Below are positions 1 to 6,197 of a DNA stretch of 6,444 nucleotides, piece after piece (position 1 is the first letter of the stretch; each line of letters opens with the position of its first letter). The position numbers and the translations under genes are program-made. Source of the DNA: Oscillospiraceae bacterium (lineage in GTDB: Bacteria > Bacillota_A > Clostridia > Oscillospirales > Ruminococcaceae); assembly GCA_017848205.1 (NCBI GenBank), contig JAGDDO010000539.1, positions 1 through 6,444 on the forward strand, in the 5' to 3' direction. The notes under the pieces were generated by a model. That model made no database searches, was not told where the DNA came from, and saw only the letters and a program-made list of their open reading frames with translations.

Positions 1-302
1 ATGGCATTCAGTCTGTCGGTGTTCACGCCCGTGGTGTTTATCGAAATGGCGTTGGTGTACGTCTCGCCGTTCTCAACACAGGTGTATGAAATCGAAAGCA
101 GACCTATGTCGGCATTGCAGACTATTCCGAGAGCACGGGAAATCTTGTTCATCGATGCACGTACTCTCCACGCTCCTGTACCGGACGCAAGCATCATCAG
201 CCCAACGCGGCCGACCAGAGTAGCCTTTTCCTTAAGCGACGCATTTTCGGCAGTCAGCTCCTCCTTTTCCTCATCGAGGAGCTCGTGCCACTGGATCTTC
301 AT
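1..302 (-). CDS. Threonine/serine exporter family protein (ThrE/YjjP N-terminal domain), 3' end outside window
   Basis: About 100 residues are visible, reading MKIQWHELLDEEKEELTAEN and onward. After a short charged helix the sequence matches the N-terminal soluble domain of ThrE/YjjP exporters. Family features seen are VGLMMLASGTGAWRV (residues about 34-48), a conserved RALGI (about 56-60), a strand ending in LLSISY (about 69-74), and GVNTDRLN near the window edge. Family members pair this cytoplasmic domain with a bundle of membrane helices, here beyond the window, and export threonine, serine or related small molecules. I chose the ATG at 302-300 because AGGAAA lies about 8 nt upstream. An in-frame TTG 12 codons earlier, directly after a TAA, is the alternative. 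A strong promoter and a small palindrome lie upstream. The gene is divergent from the zinc-ribbon gene. The family call rests on recognition by eye; the actual substrate is not known. Confidence 0.75.
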   Translation of the reverse strand, partial: MKIQWHELLDEEKEELTAENASLKEKATLVGRVGLMMLASGTGAWRVRASMNKISRALGIVCNADIGLLSISYTCVENGETYTNAISINTTGVNTDRLNA

Positions 303-360
303 GTGCTGTTTCCTGAACTTACTCAATTACAGATCATCCTTTTTCTTTATTATTATGACC

Positions 361-380
361 AGTCCGTCCAAATGCGGACT
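361..380 (-). promoter_or_regulatory. Inverted repeat at the predicted transcription start of the ThrE-family gene
   Basis: AGTCCG and CGGACT form a perfect 6-bp inverted repeat around 8 bases. It starts at the predicted transcription start (about 380) and lies immediately downstream of the promoter. It may be a repressor operator or a 5'-terminal mRNA hairpin. The sequence does not identify the binding protein. Confidence 0.45.
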
Positions 381-386
381 ATATAG

Positions 387-415
387 ATTTTACCACTTAA
401 ACGGCTCCCTGTCAA
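387..415 (-). promoter_or_regulatory. Sigma-A promoter for the ThrE-family gene
   Basis: On the minus strand TTGACA (415-410) is followed by an exact 17-nt spacer and TAAAAT (392-387). TG sits one base before the -10 box, making an extended -10. The expected transcription start is near 380, giving a leader of about 78 nt before the ATG at 302. Confidence 0.8.
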
Positions 416-448
416 CGTATTTTCTATACCAAAACAACAAAATAATCA

Positions 449-477
449 TTGATTAATTGTATATTATATGATAAAAT
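449..477 (+). promoter_or_regulatory. Sigma-A promoter for the zinc-ribbon membrane protein gene
   Basis: TTGATT (449-454), a 17-nt spacer and TAAAAT (472-477), with TG one base before the -10 box. The predicted start is near 484, giving a short leader of about 29 nt that contains the ribosome binding site AAGGAG (about 497-502), 10 nt before the ATG at 513. It is back to back with the promoter of the divergent ThrE-family gene; the two -35 boxes are about 33 nt apart. Confidence 0.75.
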
Positions 478-512
478 ATTTTTAACACTTATTAAAAAGG
501 AGTTCTGAATAA

Positions 513-1970
513 ATGTATTGTGTTAAATGCGGTAAATTTCTTGATAATGACGACCGTTTCTGTCCGGCCTGCGGAAAAAGCAATCCGGACTATTTATTCT
601 GTATGAAATGCGGCAAGCCACTTGACAGCAAGACCCGTTTCTGCTCGGGATGCGGTTCCCAGAACCCGAATTTTGATTATGATCCGTATACTCCCGGTAT
701 AAACCCTCCTCCAGCCGGATATAACGGCGAAGCAGGATTTAACGGTGGTCAGAATTACGATCCGAATCCTGTAAATAACCAGAGCTTTGCCCGGAACACA
801 GCACAGGGCGTGACACCTCAGAGTTACGGTCAGACTATATCACCATATGCTGATGATCCTGTCCCGAACGCACAGGCAAATGCCGCGCAGAACAGTGTTC
901 CTCCGGTATATACAGCTGAAAACGCCAATGCTGTAGGATTTGTAAATCCAGGAACTCCTGCAGCGGATAATAACGGAAGTATAAATAACACTAACATTAA
1001 CGGCATAAAAAATAATAAAAAGACGGGGCATATCGTCGCTGCCGGAATAGCCGTAATGATCGCAGCAATAGCCGGTATCACCATAGCTGGTGCTAAAATC
1101 GGTCAGCAAATTGGACGCGGACCTTCTCCGCGGAACCACAGCTACAGTGAGGACTATGTACCAAAGGAATACACATTCAATCCTCTGAACAATCTGAAGG
1201 AACCGGAAGTCATCTGGGAAACCGACAGCGTGAAGGTCTCCACTCAAAACATTGTCCACGACAGCAGTTTCTCTTCCAGCGCAAAGCTTCAGCTTCAGAT
1301 CGAAAACAAATCTGAAAAGGATATCGTGGTCAGAACTGATAAAGTTCTCATAAACGGTTACGACGTTAACGCATCTGTTTATGAGACCGTATCAAAAAAA
1401 AGTACAGTCTCCGATTCTGTTTACATTGACCTCGATACGCTTGAAAAACTGAATATTGAAAACATAAACAATATTGACCTGTGGTTTGAAACGGAAGATA
1501 AAGAAGATTACAGAGTTATCGAAACATCGGACAAGATAACAGTTGAAACAAAAAACACCGCAGATAATGAACCTTTTGCTCCTGATGTAATTCTGTACGA
1601 AGAAAACGGCATTGTGATAGGTTACCACGGAACAGAATATGCAAGCCATTACGATAACGCTCTGAATATTGAAGTTTATTATGAAAACAATACAGATAAA
1701 ATAATCGACTTTGATCTGGATTCAATGCAGATCAACGGCAAAGATATTAACCCGTACGAACATGCAGAATTATATCCGAATTCAAAAGGTATCTTTGACT
1801 TCTGGTTATCCGAAGAAAAACTGAAAAAGATAAATGTTGATTCTATCGAAGATGTTGATGATATAGTATTTTCAGTGGAAGGAACACATCAGGCAGAAGA
1901 TGCCGAAACACACCGCTCAAAAACTGAAACGGTCTTCACTACTGGTCCGCTGAGTGTTTCAACTCATTAA
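513..1970 (+). CDS. Membrane-anchored double zinc-ribbon protein with two related C-terminal domains
   Basis: A 485-residue protein in three parts. Two zinc ribbons come first: C3-x2-C6 with C17-x2-C20, then C30-x2-C33 with C44-x2-C47; all eight zinc-binding cysteines are present. A low-complexity linker rich in Asn, Pro, Gln and Gly (about 50-168) leads to one membrane helix (about 172-195), preceded by a lysine cluster (NNKK), so the zinc ribbons should be cytoplasmic and the C-terminus outside. The C-terminal half holds two similar beta-rich domains (about 231-347 and 358-481). Both carry the order 'L-Q/E-x-x-x-E-N-x-x-x-K-D/I', 'ING-Y/K-D', a Ser/Thr-rich stretch, then 'LEKLNIENINNIDLWF' or 'KLKKINVDSIEDVDDIVF'. 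Zinc-ribbon membrane proteins like this are common in gut Firmicutes; their role is mostly unknown. It stands alone between its own promoter and a terminator. The start is supported by AAGGAG. The architecture is clear, the function is not. Confidence 0.85.
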   Translation: MYCVKCGKFLDNDDRFCPACGKSNPDYLFCMKCGKPLDSKTRFCSGCGSQNPNFDYDPYTPGINPPPAGYNGEAGFNGGQNYDPNPVNNQSFARNTAQGVTPQSYGQTISPYADDPVPNAQANAAQNSVPPVYTAENANAVGFVNPGTPAADNNGSINNTNINGIKNNKKTGHIVAAGIAVMIAAIAGITIAGAKIGQQIGRGPSPRNHSYSEDYVPKEYTFNPLNNLKEPEVIWETDSVKVSTQNIVHDSSFSSSAKLQLQIENKSEKDIVVRTDKVLINGYDVNASVYETVSKKSTVSDSVYIDLDTLEKLNIENINNIDLWFETEDKEDYRVIETSDKITVETKNTADNEPFAPDVILYEENGIVIGYHGTEYASHYDNALNIEVYYENNTDKIIDFDLDSMQINGKDINPYEHAELYPNSKGIFDFWLSEEKLKKINVDSIEDVDDIVFSVEGTHQAEDAETHRSKTETVFTTGPLSVSTH

Positions 1971-1990
1971 CTGACAGCATAAAATAATAA

Positions 1991-2031
1991 TCAGAGCGGC
2001 GAATCACGGTATTTCCGGTCCGCCGCTCTGA
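1991..2031 (+). terminator. GC-rich hairpin downstream of the zinc-ribbon gene, possible terminator
   Basis: An 11-bp perfect stem (TCAGAGCGGCG at 1991-2001 and its complement at 2021-2031) encloses a 19-nt loop and begins 21 nt after the stop codon. It is followed by ATATTTAAAT, not a clean run of T, so termination may depend on the next hairpin, or this one may protect the mRNA 3' end. Confidence 0.55.
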
Positions 2032-2054
2032 TATTTAAATCATTCAGAACACAG

Positions 2055-2097
2055 AAAAGCTTCGCGCCATAACGGTACGAAGCTTTTTCTTATGTTT
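2055..2097. terminator. Bidirectional rho-independent terminator between convergent genes
   Basis: AAAAGCTTCG (2055-2064) pairs perfectly with CGAAGCTTTT (2078-2087) around a 13-nt loop. On the plus strand more T residues follow, up to about 2099. On the minus strand the A-rich arm gives a U-rich tail. It lies between the zinc-ribbon gene and the convergent ABC operon and probably stops transcription from both sides. Confidence 0.75.
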
Positions 2098-2120
2098 TTC
2101 GGTGTTTTCGCATATGTGCG

Positions 2121-2163
2121 GAGCAAAGCCACGCACGATGACTCAACCGCTTACGCTTTGCTC
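2121..2163. repeat. Inverted repeat spanning the stop codon of the second permease
   Basis: GAGCAAAGC (2121-2129) and GCTTTGCTC (2155-2163) form a perfect 9-bp inverted repeat with a 25-nt loop. One arm is the last codons of the permease gene and the loop holds its TAA. On the plus strand TTTTT follows, so it could act as an extra terminator against antisense transcripts. On the minus strand it could form a 3' hairpin. It may also be chance. Confidence 0.4.
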
Positions 2164-3458
2164 TTTTTAGCGTTGCGAAGCATTTTTATTACGTCCTTTA
2201 TCTTAACAGGTTCGCCGCGGTAAAGGACGAGAAGCTTGTATACTTTCGCTGCAAGGAAAACCACTGCTGCAGTGGCGATCACCATAAGCACGGTGCTGAT
2301 CAGTGCTGTCGCCATTGATATGTTTCCGACTATGATATCAGCCGGAACTGTAAACGGTGCTGTGAACGGAACATATCTGAGTATCTTCAGCATATGATCG
2401 TTGCCGTTTAACTGATTGAAGTACGGGAACATCCAGCAGGCAACAACTGCCATGGTGTAAATACCAAAATAGTTGCTTATCTCCTCAGTCTTTGACGCAA
2501 ATGAACCCGTGAATGCGGCAAGCGCTATGTAGAGCAGAAAACCTATGGCAACCGCAATAATGCCGGTCACTACAGCCGGAACCGTAAATCCGCCCTGAGC
2601 CGAGAACTTCTCAAGCACTTTGCCTATTGCCTTTCCGGCAGCAGCAGAACCGGACACACCGGCCGCCACGCCTGCAACAGCCGCTGCTATCCACACAAAG
2701 AACTGAAGAATGGCTGCGAAATACATGCCGAGTATCTTTCCGAAAATAAGGTCATACGGCTTCGTAAAAACAAGCAGTGACTCCATCATCTTCGAGTCCT
2801 TTTCAACTACGATGCATCTTGCAACGCCCTGGCCGTAAATGCAGAGCATCATGTAGAGAACGATGCCCAGGATCACCGGAATAATATTCTTTATCATGTG
2901 ATCGGCAAACGAACTTTCATCCTCGCCGACAACACTTGTTTCCATTTTTGTTCCTGTAAAGTATTCAGTCTTCTGAGCTTCCGTAAGACCTGCAGCATCA
3001 CTGAGCACATAGCCGATGTTGTTCTCAACAAAAGCAGCAAAGCGCTTTGCCTGCTTGTCAGAATCATCAAAGTTTTCAGGCTTTATAATTCTGGCGCTTA
3101 AATCTTCTCCTTCTTCGTCATCCTTGACTTCCATCACAAGAGTATGATCTCCGTCGGCCGCAGCTTTTTCCACTGCCTCTTCTGCCGTACAGTCAAGATT
3201 TTCAAAAACAACATCTTTATAAAACTCATTGTCCGTCTGACAGAGACTGTCATAGGAGACACCTTTGATCGAACTTGAATCGCAGACATAAACCTTTTTT
3301 ACTGTGGTCGGCATATCGCTGCTCTCGTCCATTTTATCTGCAAACATGAATCCGAAGACCCCGAGAGCGAAGAGGATCACGGCTACTATAAGAGTTGAAA
3401 GTCTGTAGGAAACAGTCTCAGTATGACGGAGGAATGTAAATTTCATGATCTTTCCCAT
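2151..3458 (-). CDS. ABC-2 type transporter permease (NatB-like), second subunit
   Basis: A 435-residue integral membrane protein and the last gene of the ABC operon. One N-terminal helix (about 21-40) is followed by an acidic extracytoplasmic domain (about 41-187), then about five helices (roughly 188-208, 243-268, 295-318, 328-346, 382-405) and a basic cytoplasmic tail ending in KKSKA. The family hallmark is EKDSKMMESLLVFTKPYDLI (219-238) just before GKILG, the cytoplasmic coupling segment that contacts the ATPase. This layout is that of NatB-like ABC-2 exporters. It is a diverged paralogue of the preceding permease: both share the coupling segment, the order of helices and a C-terminal VY-x-x-LV-x-x-x-GE. 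It starts 4 nt after that gene's TGA, so the two are probably translationally coupled. AAAGGA sits about 13 nt before the ATG, rather far; a second ATG four codons on is a weaker alternative. Substrate unknown. Confidence 0.88.
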   Translation of the reverse strand: MGKIMKFTFLRHTETVSYRLSTLIVAVILFALGVFGFMFADKMDESSDMPTTVKKVYVCDSSSIKGVSYDSLCQTDNEFYKDVVFENLDCTAEEAVEKAAADGDHTLVMEVKDDEEGEDLSARIIKPENFDDSDKQAKRFAAFVENNIGYVLSDAAGLTEAQKTEYFTGTKMETSVVGEDESSFADHMIKNIIPVILGIVLYMMLCIYGQGVARCIVVEKDSKMMESLLVFTKPYDLIFGKILGMYFAAILQFFVWIAAAVAGVAAGVSGSAAAGKAIGKVLEKFSAQGGFTVPAVVTGIIAVAIGFLLYIALAAFTGSFASKTEEISNYFGIYTMAVVACWMFPYFNQLNGNDHMLKILRYVPFTAPFTVPADIIVGNISMATALISTVLMVIATAAVVFLAAKVYKLLVLYRGEPVKIKDVIKMLRNAKKSKA

Positions 3459-3462
3459 AATA

Positions 3463-4869
3463 TCACACCGTTCCTTTCTGAGACTTTGATATTTCCAGAA
3501 GATTCTTAAGCTTCAGGCGTTCTCCGTTGTGATAAACGAGAACATGGTAGACCTTTGCTGCGAAGCGGAACAGGAATACTGTAAGAAGTATAAGTTCAGC
3601 CCAGAGGATCAGCACATCGCTGAAGCCTGCTTTTCCAAGCATGAAATGTACCGGAACCATGTATATTCCTGAGAACGGGAACAGATAGGACACTTCGGTA
3701 AGCACCGGATTGTTCGCGATCGCAGCTCCCATTGCAAGGTAGACACCTGCAACTGATGAAAGAGCGATAAATGAACTTGCATTTGAAAGGTCATCCATGC
3801 TGCTGCATGATGCACCTGTAATGCCTGAAATGATCGAATAGAACACAAACGCAAGCACAGTAGTGATTATTATAATTACTATACCTGCAATTATTCTGAA
3901 TGGATCAATATCCATACTGCTTACTGTTTCCGGATCGATCTCAATTCCGTCTCCGGCATTCTGGATATTCACCAGTCCTTCAGCTACAACACTTGAAAAC
4001 TTCCTTGCCGTTATTACTGTAGTAATAACACCTGAAATGATACCGCAGAAAAGCATTAATGCCGCATTTACGATAAGCACTACCATTGTTCCTACGATCT
4101 TGCCTGTAATGATCGCAAGCGGACGTACCGTAAGAAGAAGGGTCTCAATTACCTTTGAGGATTTTTCCGTAACAAGGCTGACTGCGATCTTCTGACTGGA
4201 AACAAGAACTATCATCATTACTATCATGGAGTAGAATATTACAGCTGTCATCGAAACTGCATCAAAGTCTTCGTCCTTGTCTTCCGAAATGTCAGCCGCG
4301 TCGAGAGTCTGTGTATAAATGTCAGAATCCATCAGGCTTATCTGATCTTCAGTCATCCCGTTTTTATCAAGACGGCTTTCAAAGAAGAATTTCTTTACAG
4401 CGTCTGAAAGTGACTCCATTTCCATGGAGCTGATCTCGCTGTCCTTTGATCTGAAAAGTGCTATTCTGTACTTTTCCTTATCTTCTCCTTCGATCTTCTG
4501 CTTTCCGTGAATGTGCATGAAAATGTCCTTGGTAGCTCCGTTCTCCATTTTACCGAGGATCGACTCCTCATCTGTGACGGACGTAACGAAGTTCACCTTT
4601 TCATACTGCATATTCTCCTCTGCGAATTTCTTTTCATCAAAAGGAATATCAGTGTCGTTGAGGACATAGAAATTCTCAATTTTGCAGCTTCCGAGATCTT
4701 CGACGACTTCTTCGATCTTACTGCCTCCGGCGAGTGAAAGAAGCGGTCCTGCCAGCAATATGAATGTACAGATAAGTACCAGTCCTATGACCGTACCTTT
4801 GCTTTTGTAATTCTGGGCTATGGTGAAGGCACAGACCTTCTGCCATCCCGTAAGATCACTTTTCTTCAT
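3463..4869 (-). CDS. ABC-2 type transporter permease (NatB-like), first subunit
   Basis: A 468-residue integral membrane protein beginning MKKSDLTGWQKV. It has an N-terminal helix (about 25-46), a long, highly charged extracytoplasmic domain (about 47-205), and helices at roughly 206-226, 256-284, 326-350, 366-386 and 417-438, with a second hydrophilic insert at about 288-325. TEKSSKVIETLLLTVRP (234-250) followed by TGKIVG is the coupling signature of ABC-2 exporters, and YLFPFSGIYMVP (395-406) is a further family feature. The frame can be extended to a TTG at 4893, but no ribosome binding site precedes that, and MKKSDLTGWQ is a normal start for this family, so I chose the ATG at 4869. That ATG overlaps the end of the ATPase gene by 14 nt, implying coupled translation. 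With the downstream paralogue it would form a heterodimeric channel. No substrate can be read from the sequence. Confidence 0.88.
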   Translation of the reverse strand: MKKSDLTGWQKVCAFTIAQNYKSKGTVIGLVLICTFILLAGPLLSLAGGSKIEEVVEDLGSCKIENFYVLNDTDIPFDEKKFAEENMQYEKVNFVTSVTDEESILGKMENGATKDIFMHIHGKQKIEGEDKEKYRIALFRSKDSEISSMEMESLSDAVKKFFFESRLDKNGMTEDQISLMDSDIYTQTLDAADISEDKDEDFDAVSMTAVIFYSMIVMMIVLVSSQKIAVSLVTEKSSKVIETLLLTVRPLAIITGKIVGTMVVLIVNAALMLFCGIISGVITTVITARKFSSVVAEGLVNIQNAGDGIEIDPETVSSMDIDPFRIIAGIVIIIITTVLAFVFYSIISGITGASCSSMDDLSNASSFIALSSVAGVYLAMGAAIANNPVLTEVSYLFPFSGIYMVPVHFMLGKAGFSDVLILWAELILLTVFLFRFAAKVYHVLVYHNGERLKLKNLLEISKSQKGTV

Positions 4870-5797
4870 TGACGGCACCAACCTTTTCAACAAAGATCTC
4901 GTGAAGCGAAGGTTCGCGAAGCTCGAATTTTACAACAACGATCCTGTTTGCAATAATTTTCGAAAGGAGCTCATTTGCCTGATCATCGCCTGTTACCTTG
5001 AACTGATATTCAGTCTCCTTCTGGCTTATAAGATTTACTCCGCATTCTTCAGCAAGAGGAAGAATGTCGCCCTCACACTTTACGAAAAGATTTACTCGTC
5101 CGTAGCTTTTCTTTATATCATTGAGATTTCCCTGCAGCACCGTTTTGCTTCTGTTAAGAATGGTTATGTCCGTGCAGAACTCCTCGATAGTCGGCATCTG
5201 GTGACTCGACATGATAAGGAACTTTTCCTTTGCTATCTGTTCATGGATAACCGATTTGAAAAGGTCTGTATTAACAGGATCAAGACCGCTTAACGGTTCG
5301 TCAAGTATAAGAAGTTCCGGATCAGAAATAAGAGCTGAGATAAGCTGTATCTTCTGCTGGTTGCCCTTGGAGAGCTGTTCAGGCTTTTTCGGCGGTATCT
5401 TCTTTCCCTTGCTTGTTTTTCCCGGATAGATGTATTCCTCAACCTCAAAGCGTTCTGCCCAGTATTTTATCCTTTTCTGCGCCTCACCCTTCGGCACGTT
5501 TCTTAATGAAGCGAAGTAAAGAAGCTGATCCATGAGTGAATATTTAGGATACAGTCCGCGCTCCTCGGCAAGATATCCGACGTTGCAGGTAACAGCGTCA
5601 AGGGGCTTTCCCTTCCACAGCACCTAACCGGTATCGTGTGCAAGCATGCCGAGCATCATTCTGAGCGATGACGTCTTTCCGGCGCCGTTGGTACCGAGAA
5701 GGGCGTACACACCAGGTTCGTTCATTACGAAATTAAGGTTGTCCACTACTGTCTTTTCTCCGTATTTTTTAGACAGATTTTTCACTTCAAGTGACAT
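4856..5797 (-). pseudogene. ABC transporter ATP-binding protein (NatA-like), interrupted by an in-frame TAG at codon 58; pseudogene under the standard code, readthrough possible
   Basis: The full frame is 313 codons, from an ATG at 5797 with AGGAGG 8 nt upstream to a TGA at 4856. It would power the two downstream permeases. Motifs in order: Walker A GTNGAGKT (35-42), a Q-loop region reading YLAEERGLY (about 75-83) with Glu in place of Gln, as in NatA-like exporters, signature LSKGNQQ (142-148), Walker B LLILDEP (162-168), D-loop SGLD, switch His199 in MSSHQ, and a C-terminal extension ending REPSLHEIFVEKVG, typical of NatA-type subunits. The only defect is a TAG at 5626-5624, after HDTG and before VLWKGKPLD, where relatives usually carry Glu or another polar residue. 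The frame on both sides is intact. Without readthrough the product is a 57-residue fragment. A restart at the GTG just after the stop would lack Walker A and has no ribosome binding site. The alternatives are a recent nonsense mutation, a base-call error or UAG suppression. Confidence 0.85.
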
Positions 5798-5822
5798 TAT
5801 TATCTCCTCCTCTTAATGTCAG

Positions 5823-5847
5823 ATAACACTTTATCGTGTAGTGTCAT
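5823..5847 (-). promoter_or_regulatory. Inverted repeat just after the ABC operon promoter, candidate operator
   Basis: ATAACACT (5823-5830) and AGTGTCAT (5840-5847) are complementary at 7 of 8 positions around 9 bases. The repeat begins within a few bases of the predicted transcription start (about 5849). That is a typical place for a repressor operator; GntR-type regulators often control transporters of this type. No regulator gene is visible in the window, so this is inference. Confidence 0.5.
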
Positions 5848-5855
5848 ACAAACAA

Positions 5856-5884
5856 ATTATATCATATTCGAAAAAATATTTCAA
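5856..5884 (-). promoter_or_regulatory. Sigma-A promoter of the ABC transporter operon
   Basis: TTGAAA (5884-5879), a 17-nt spacer and the consensus TATAAT (5861-5856), with TG one base before the -10 box. The predicted start is near 5849, about 52 nt before the ATPase ATG. It begins directly after the T-run of the upstream terminator, so the operon is insulated from the genes before it. Confidence 0.85.
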
Positions 5885-5923
5885 CACAAAAAAGAACCGT
5901 GACCAGTACCCGGCTGATCACGG
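5885..5923 (-). terminator. Rho-independent terminator after the 60-codon gene
   Basis: On the minus strand CCGTGATCAG (5923-5914) pairs with CTGGTCACGG (5906-5897), with one G-T pair, around a 7-nt loop, followed by TTCTTTTTTGTG. It lies about 60 nt after the stop of the 60-codon gene and immediately before the ABC operon promoter. Confidence 0.85.
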
Positions 5924-5946
5924 CATAATAACTATTTCTTAATGAA

Positions 5947-5963
5947 CACTGATAATGTCAGTG
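5947..5963. repeat. Small inverted repeat between the 60-codon gene and its terminator
   Basis: CACTGA (5947-5952) and TCAGTG (5958-5963) form a 6-bp stem with a 5-nt loop. It has no T-run, so it is not a terminator by itself. It may be a 3' mRNA hairpin or a protein site. Its CACT/AGTG arms loosely recall the candidate operator at 5823-5847. Confidence 0.35.
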
Positions 5964-5981
5964 GTTACCTATTTTTTATCA

Positions 5982-6164
5982 TTATCGAAAGGACAAATCG
6001 GCGTTTTTGACGATAGAACTGATCCTTCTGTTCTGATCCACCAGTCTGTCGATTCTCTTCTGCATCTGTGAATAACGGAACTACTCGTCATTCCGGATGT
6101 CGATCATGTCATCCTGTTCCTCCAGAAAATCCAGAGTTACATCTGATAAAAAATCCTTTTCCAT
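5982..6164 (-). pseudogene. Small charged helical protein of unknown function, interrupted by an in-frame TAG at codon 28; readthrough possible
   Basis: A 60-codon frame from an ATG at 6164 to a TAA at 5982. The strong ribosome binding site GGAGGGG lies 6 nt upstream, good evidence that translation starts here. The first part reads MEKDFLSDVTLDFLEEQDDM and is acidic. After the TAG at 6083-6081 the frame continues for 32 codons as FRYSQMQKRIDRLVDQNRRI and a short tail. The second part is basic, with hydrophobic residues at helix-like spacing (M, I, L, V, I), suggesting an amphipathic or coiled-coil helix. It lies 33 nt after a Pro/Glu-rich gene on the same strand and shares its terminator, so the two are probably cotranscribed. 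I do not recognise a family. If the TAG is a true stop, the product is only 27 residues; the ATG at codon 33 has no ribosome binding site. Confidence 0.6.
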
Positions 6165-6170
6165 ACAATT

Positions 6171-6177
6171 CCCCTCC
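6171..6177 (-). promoter_or_regulatory. Ribosome binding site of the 60-codon gene
   Basis: GGAGGGG on the minus strand, separated by 6 nt from the ATG at 6164. This near-ideal Shine-Dalgarno site is the main reason to accept a gene that the in-frame TAG otherwise hides. Confidence 0.7.
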
Positions 6178-6197
6178 GTGATCACAAAAAAGTCCTT

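Noticed and set aside
1..456. Open plus-strand frame of 151 codons rich in Ser and Phe
   Set aside because: It is the antisense of the ThrE-family gene, which has clear family motifs, a promoter and a ribosome binding site. The plus frame has none of these and runs into the AT-rich promoter region.
830..1259. Two minus-strand open frames inside the zinc-ribbon gene
   Set aside because: They overlap a gene with clear architecture, promoter and ribosome binding site. Their composition is that of antisense translation of the linker and membrane helix.
4870..4893. TTG start adding eight residues to the first permease
   Set aside because: No ribosome binding site precedes it, and the ATG at 4869 gives the normal start for this family.
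4820..5293. Plus-strand open frame across the ATPase and permease junction
   Set aside because: It is antisense to the ATPase C-terminal half, which carries recognised motifs; no ribosome binding site or family resemblance was seen.
4856..5623. Independent 255-residue ATPase starting at the GTG after the TAG
   Set aside because: It would lack Walker A and could not bind ATP normally, and there is no ribosome binding site. It is the downstream part of one longer gene.
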